In this document: positions 60,201 to 64,000 of the stretch, in pieces
How positions within the stretch are numbered: position 1 is the first letter of the stretch
Layout: every line of letters starts with the position of its first letter
Source: Whitmania pigra
Lineage: Eukaryota; Annelida; Clitellata; Hirudinida; Haemopidae
Length of the DNA: 64,000 bases
Direction of reading: 5' to 3'
NCBI GenBank assembly: GCA_021613335.1
Contig: JAJTWR010000308.1
Span: forward strand, 3,296,501-3,360,500
Translations under genes and position numbers: made by a program
The notes under the pieces: generated by a model
Database searches by the model: none
What the model was told of the DNA's origin: nothing
The model's input: the letters and a program-made list of their open reading frames with translations, nothing else

Positions 60201-63200
60201 ACTTTCTATAATACTTATATTTTCTCATCTTGCACTTTAGTATTTCTTACCTTAGGAGTGATTATTTTTGCAGTTCTTAAGGTAAATAACTAATAATTGT
60301 TTAATTATATTAAAAGTTAATTTCCTTTCATTCAGGATGGTCCTCAGCCTGCTATTGGGACATTGGTGTCTGAAATTGATGAAGATGGGTGGGTTTTAGT
60401 CCAATGGGATTGTGGTTCAACCCATACTTACAGGATGGGAAAGGACAACAAGTATGACCTTATGCTGTATGAAGGCCCTAGTTTTGGTACTTATCTCTCA
60501 AAAACAAAGGAGGAATTCCGTGCTTACTTATACAAAAGTTTGCTTCAGTCCACTTAATTATTGCATTTCTTTTTGTACTGGTTCACACAGGCAGAGGGTC
60601 TACAGACCTTTAATACTGCCTGAACACAAGTAATTCCAATTACAACTACTGATAAAAACTACAAATAAATGGTATTGAGGTGGTGATTATAATACAAATA
60701 CAACCACAAATCAAAGACAAAAAATTGTACAAGGAGCAGATCAAATGACATGGCAACCATTAATGAATTCTGAGTTAACCAATTAATATTCTGTGGAAAT
60801 TATTATTATAATTTAAATCTTGTAAACAATCTTTTAACTTTTTGTGTTAGGATCTCTTCTGAGTGACTCAAATGAAACTTCGAGTCCCACAAACTCACTT
60901 TTCTGCAACATGGCCTCAAATCTTTCCAACAGCATTTGTGTGAATGCTTTGCTTGTCGGAGGTGGCTCGCTAAATGTTTGCACCTCTGCGAAGCTTGCCA
61001 ACCATTTGAGGGATGTCGTCGATTTAACATACTTTCGACCACACATTGATTCGCAATTCGCAAAAGGAGGTAACATTTTCTAGACAGAATTTTGATAATT
61101 TGTTACTCTTTTGACATTTCTTGAGGTTATTTTATTAATTATAACGACTATAAATGCTGCTTTTCACAATGGCAATTGTTGCCTAGTGAGTGATCATAAA
61201 AACTTCATAGCTTACTTCATAGTAATCTTCACAGTGCTTAAAGTGGTCATTAAGTGATTATTCACTTCATCAAGAATTAATATGCTTTTCATCAATTAAA
61301 TGACTTCTTCATTGGTTTCTTTGTTGCTTATCTAATTACAAATTGAAATTGAAATATCTTATCTTGCAAACAAATGATGTAATTGGTTTCTTTGTATCTT
61401 ATCTTATTACAAAAGATCAAACGATGCAAACAAATGAAGTAATGTTGGTAACGATTGCAGCAGGTTGCCTCAAATTTCTCTTTCGAGGTTGCTTTTCGGA
61501 CCTCGACCGCTGGAGTGCTTATGGATTCGTCCGATGCATTGCTTCCAGTCCAGAAATATCCAGAAAGCTCGTTCAGTGTTGTTGGATAGAAAAGTTGTTG
61601 AACTGCTTTAATGACAAGAATGTACAGCTCACACAGAAGGTAAACACATAAACATGCAAAACATGCATCTTTCAAAATCAAATTTGCATCTCCTAACAGT
61701 TGATGAATTATAGTTATGTACATTTATGAAATCATTTTTACAAATTCATTTATTTGTGAAGTATTTTGATTTAAATATTTATAAATTTAATGGAAAATTG
61801 ATTACATTGTCATGCATTACATTAACTTATTGTTACATTATGAAATGTTGCTTTTATTTCAGCTCCAAATATTGCTGCTTCTTGAAACAATTCTTCCTCA
61901 TTTTGATGGAGCAAGTAATACTAATGATGCTAGTGTCATAATCAACAAGTTGTTGTTTATTCTCGGCAACCTGGCACTCGAGTGTCGATATGATCAATCT
62001 ATCAAAAACAATGGTCAGTACGAATTAAAAATTCCATTGATGACCATTTTGTACAAATATTATTTTCTTCCGTTTCACGAGTTGTTACATTGCAAAGACA
62101 CTTTTATTTTAAGATTTGTTTGCCTGTCGAGGCAAAAAGATATGCGATACATTTCATTTGTTGTCTGCCTCTCACACGAGCACGATAGCCGAACAACTGA
62201 GAAGCCTCTTGGTCGGTCTGTTCGACTCCCCGTCTTGGGTGAGCATCATTTCGGAAGTCGCGTCTGAGACTCTCGATGCTCTCGCCTCTCGACAATCCTC
62301 TTTCGACGAGGTGCCGATCGTCAGTTTGGAAATTGTTTCAAATGTTTTGTACGTTTTAGGTTTTAATTTCCTTTACTTCTTTTAGAAGGAGTTCGAAGGA
62401 GCGCTCGGCGAACCTCCCTCGGAAATCGTTCGACTCTTCGGCATTTTGTCTTTGCTTGGAGGAGTCGACGAGACGAAGTTGAGACTCGGAGGTCGAGTTG
62501 CGCACGCGGAATTCGGAGAAGGAACGGTCTCGGGTGTCAACGTCGCCGGAGACGTGCTCGTCCAATTCGATGACTTTGTGTGCCAAAAGTCTTGCTATTT
62601 TAAGGAACTGACAGTGGTAAGTAAATGTTAATGTGTCACTGATGTTGAACATTTTTTGCCTGTTCTCATGATTTACATGCATTCTTCCAGAAGCAATTGC
62701 CACTGGATAAACTGATCAAAGATGTCCTGAATGAGAAGTCGCTTAATCAGTGGTCCAATTTGTTGTACTTCACATTTTGTTTTTCTTCAAATTTCAAAAA
62801 ATCTGAAGATCCAGCGAAATGGGGATCGGAATCTTTGGAACTTCGTGGTAATTGACACATTTATTTTATTTATATTTATGTTAATCGATTTATTTTATTT
62901 TATTTTATTTATGATCTAACATTGTTTAATTCACCATTGAGAGTTCTTATTTTGTTGAGTCTATTTCAAATATCTATAACTATTTGGTTCTACTCTTTTT
63001 ACAAAACGAAGTTTAAATTCATTTTAAATTCATTAAAATCATTTCATGATCCCAACTTGTGGCATATTTTATGTCATGCATTACATGATGAGCAATAAGA
63101 AATTAAGAGGCAATGTAAAGTGTTTTGAATAAATTTTGTATTTTGAGCTAATTGTGGGGCTGCAAGTCAAAAATAAACTTCAGTAGTCTTAAGTTTTACT

Positions 63201-64000
63201 AATGACTTTTGTTTGATTTGAACCATCGCTAAGAAGGAAGGTATGAGAATGTTTATGGTTATTATTGTTATTATTGTTTATTATTGTTTATTATTGTTTA
63301 TTATTGTTTATTATTGTTTATTATTGTTTATTATTATTATTATTATCGAGCAAATGCAGAATGATTTGGTAACTCCAGGGATGAATTGATGACAATCGAT
63401 TGTTTTTTAATATTTTGTGCCTTCAGATGTATAGACATTAAATATATGATATTCAATATGATCACATACTTGTGTGTAAGAATATACTTTATACAAGAAC
63501 CATTACCTTTTATTTTTAACCTGTTAATTTTTTCTTTTCTATTTTCAGATTCTTCAAAGCAGAGAGAATTTATAAGAAATTGCCAGTTGAAATATTTTCT
63601 TCTGAAGGCCTCAAGAATTCTTTCTAGCAATCAAGAGTTGTACAGGAAGATGTTGAGCACAAACGGAGTCACGGTTGACGCGTCGTGCGTTGCTTCTGGC
63701 CAAGGCAATCACTTAGCAGGACGAATGGTTCCAATTTTCCAGCACGTCCTCCAACTCTCGACGCAACCTTCGCCCATCCTGCCCGTGTACAACACGTCCG
63801 ACTTGGAAGTGGCTCTCGTTTCTCTCTTTCAAAACCTTTGTTCGGGTCCGTCGGATGAAGTGTCAACGTCTGCCGCTCGGCACTCGAAGATCTTCGACGA
63901 CGAGGAAACGCAACAACACCTCTTCGGTTCGAGTTTCGACAAGAATTCCAAATTGTTTTGCTCTTCCAATTCCCGTCGGTCGATTCGGTCGTCTTACGGG
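48203..64000 (+). CDS. HERC2: HERC2 giant E3 ubiquitin ligase, N-terminal part (3' end outside)
   Basis: Thirty-eight GT-AG exons from ATG 48203 to the window end join without a frame break to about 2551 residues. The first exons are 48203-48265, 48326-48428, 48771-48890 and 49268-49507; the last is 49 nt short of 63600, starting at 63549. HERC2-specific segments include VGSRAILHFAFAFLKRAWRS (exon 5) and SLKQKIISLASSEGVLGTI (exon 14). Also diagnostic are DSGRSYKEVCSPILER (exon 25), KIGSRVIRGPNWNWG (exons 30-31) and RVAHAEFGEGTVSGVN (exon 36). Domains visible are a diverged first RCC1-like propeller (exons 8-13), a weak cytochrome-b5-like region (exon 20) and a MIB/HERC2 domain. The later CPH, ZZ, DOC, RCC1-like and HECT domains lie beyond the window. 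HERC2 ubiquitinates proteins in DNA repair, centrosome and iron/ubiquitin control. Confidence 0.97.
51425..51991. mobile_element. MITE with a telomere-like repeat core, in a HERC2 intron
   Basis: A perfect 8-bp duplication, CACATTTT, lies at 51417-51424 and 51992-51999. Long inverted ends start GGTAAAACCGTTCGAGACGG and, at the right, end CCGTCTCGAACGGTTTTACC. Inside both arms are CTCCGCCTAAAATGAGTAAA-type inverted sequences. The centre (about 51652-51800) is an array of CCCTAACCCTAC-type units mixed with CCCTATCCC and CCCTAATCC variants. There is no coding capacity. The 567-bp non-autonomous element sits between HERC2 exons 8 and 9. Confidence 0.9.
52870..52935. repeat. TTA/ATC microsatellite in a HERC2 intron
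   Basis: Imperfect run of TTATTATTA and ATCATCATC units between exons 11 and 12. Confidence 0.85.
55455..55740 (-). mobile_element. Tandem dimer of tRNA-derived SINEs in a HERC2 intron
   Basis: On the minus strand, two tRNA-like heads follow one another. The first is TTGACCGAACGGGTTACGTG with B-box-like GTGTTCGAAACCCAG and the signature CAGCGCTATATAAATGG. The second is AGTTAGCTCAGAGTGTAGTG with GTGTTCGAAACCCG. It ends in an ATTATTATC-rich tail (about 55430-55455). Both heads keep tRNA-like A- and B-box spacing. The 94-codon ORF across it is not a gene. Confidence 0.75.
56134..56316 (+). other. HERC2 exon 20: degenerate cytochrome-b5-like region
   Basis: By position this exon corresponds to the cytochrome-b5-like domain of vertebrate HERC2 (residues of about 1203-1264 here). 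LRQSDLDNLLKEGMNWTRDG followed by DKTYNMEKVCALLG can be laid against the ADLENHNKDGGFW..IDGKVYDI block. The haem-binding HPGG motif of true cytochrome b5 is absent. Assignment is by order in the protein and weak similarity. Confidence 0.5.
59879..60486 (+). other. HERC2 exons 30-31: MIB/HERC2 domain
   Basis: Exons 59879-60066 and 60336-60486 encode MKIGSRVIRGPNWNWGNQ, then DGPQPAIGTLVSEIDEDGWV and VQWDCGSTHTYRMGKDNKYD. This is the MIB_HERC2 domain shared with Mind bomb ligases, with the G.V.RG.DW.W..QDG and VQWD.GS...YR.G...KYDL signature fully kept. Confidence 0.93.
63250..63350. repeat. TTATTATTGT decamer tandem repeat in a HERC2 intron
   Basis: About seven units of TTATTGTTTA-type sequence, ending in TTATTATTATTA, lie between exons 37 and 38. 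Confidence 0.85.

Overview
This window looks like a gene-sparse, AT-rich invertebrate (metazoan) genome. Coding exons are short to medium, with GT-AG introns of about 60 nt to several kb. Every conserved gene that can be recognised belongs to an animal family: tetraspanin, an LRR/armadillo protein of ZYG11 type, an HMX homeobox gene, TMEM39, an HMG-box protein of SMARCE1 type, diacylglycerol lipase (DAGL) and HERC2. No bacterial or organellar features were seen. The species cannot be fixed from the sequence alone.

Layout. At 1-1.2 kb is the tail of a tetraspanin gene that appears damaged. From 1.9 to 7 kb and from 13.3 to 25.6 kb lie dense, nested transposons: hAT elements, two Helitrons plus a third decayed one, LTR and non-LTR retroelements, a Tc1/mariner element carrying a SINE, and a piggyBac carrying a MITE. 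Between these blocks, at 7.2-12.8 kb, a minus-strand LRR/ARM gene holds a decayed Gypsy element and a large ATT microsatellite in one intron. At 27.2-28.4 kb is a two-exon HMX gene (minus). From 29 to 33.3 kb are a SINE, a TAA microsatellite, decayed DNA transposons and a LINE tail. At 33.8-35.9 kb is TMEM39 (minus), divergent from an unrecognised 259-residue ORF at 36.4 kb. Two more hAT elements follow (38-40.3 kb), then the HMG-box gene (40.75-42.3 kb, plus). DAGL (43.2-47.1 kb, minus) and the giant HERC2 gene (48.2 kb to the window end, plus) are arranged head to head.

How the genes relate. They are ordinary housekeeping, signalling and developmental genes rather than an operon or defence system. 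HERC2 is a HECT-type E3 ubiquitin ligase; the window carries roughly its N-terminal half, 38 exons that join in phase for about 2551 residues, and its catalytic end lies outside. DAGL makes 2-arachidonoylglycerol from diacylglycerol. TMEM39 is an ER membrane protein, and HMX is a transcription factor of neural and sensory development.

The most distinctive content is the transposon archaeology. At least seven elements have intact target-site duplications readable by eye, several insertion layers can be ordered in time (Helitron, then LTR, then LINE; Tc1, then SINE; piggyBac, then MITE), and a MITE inside HERC2 has a core of degenerate telomere-like CCCTAA repeats.
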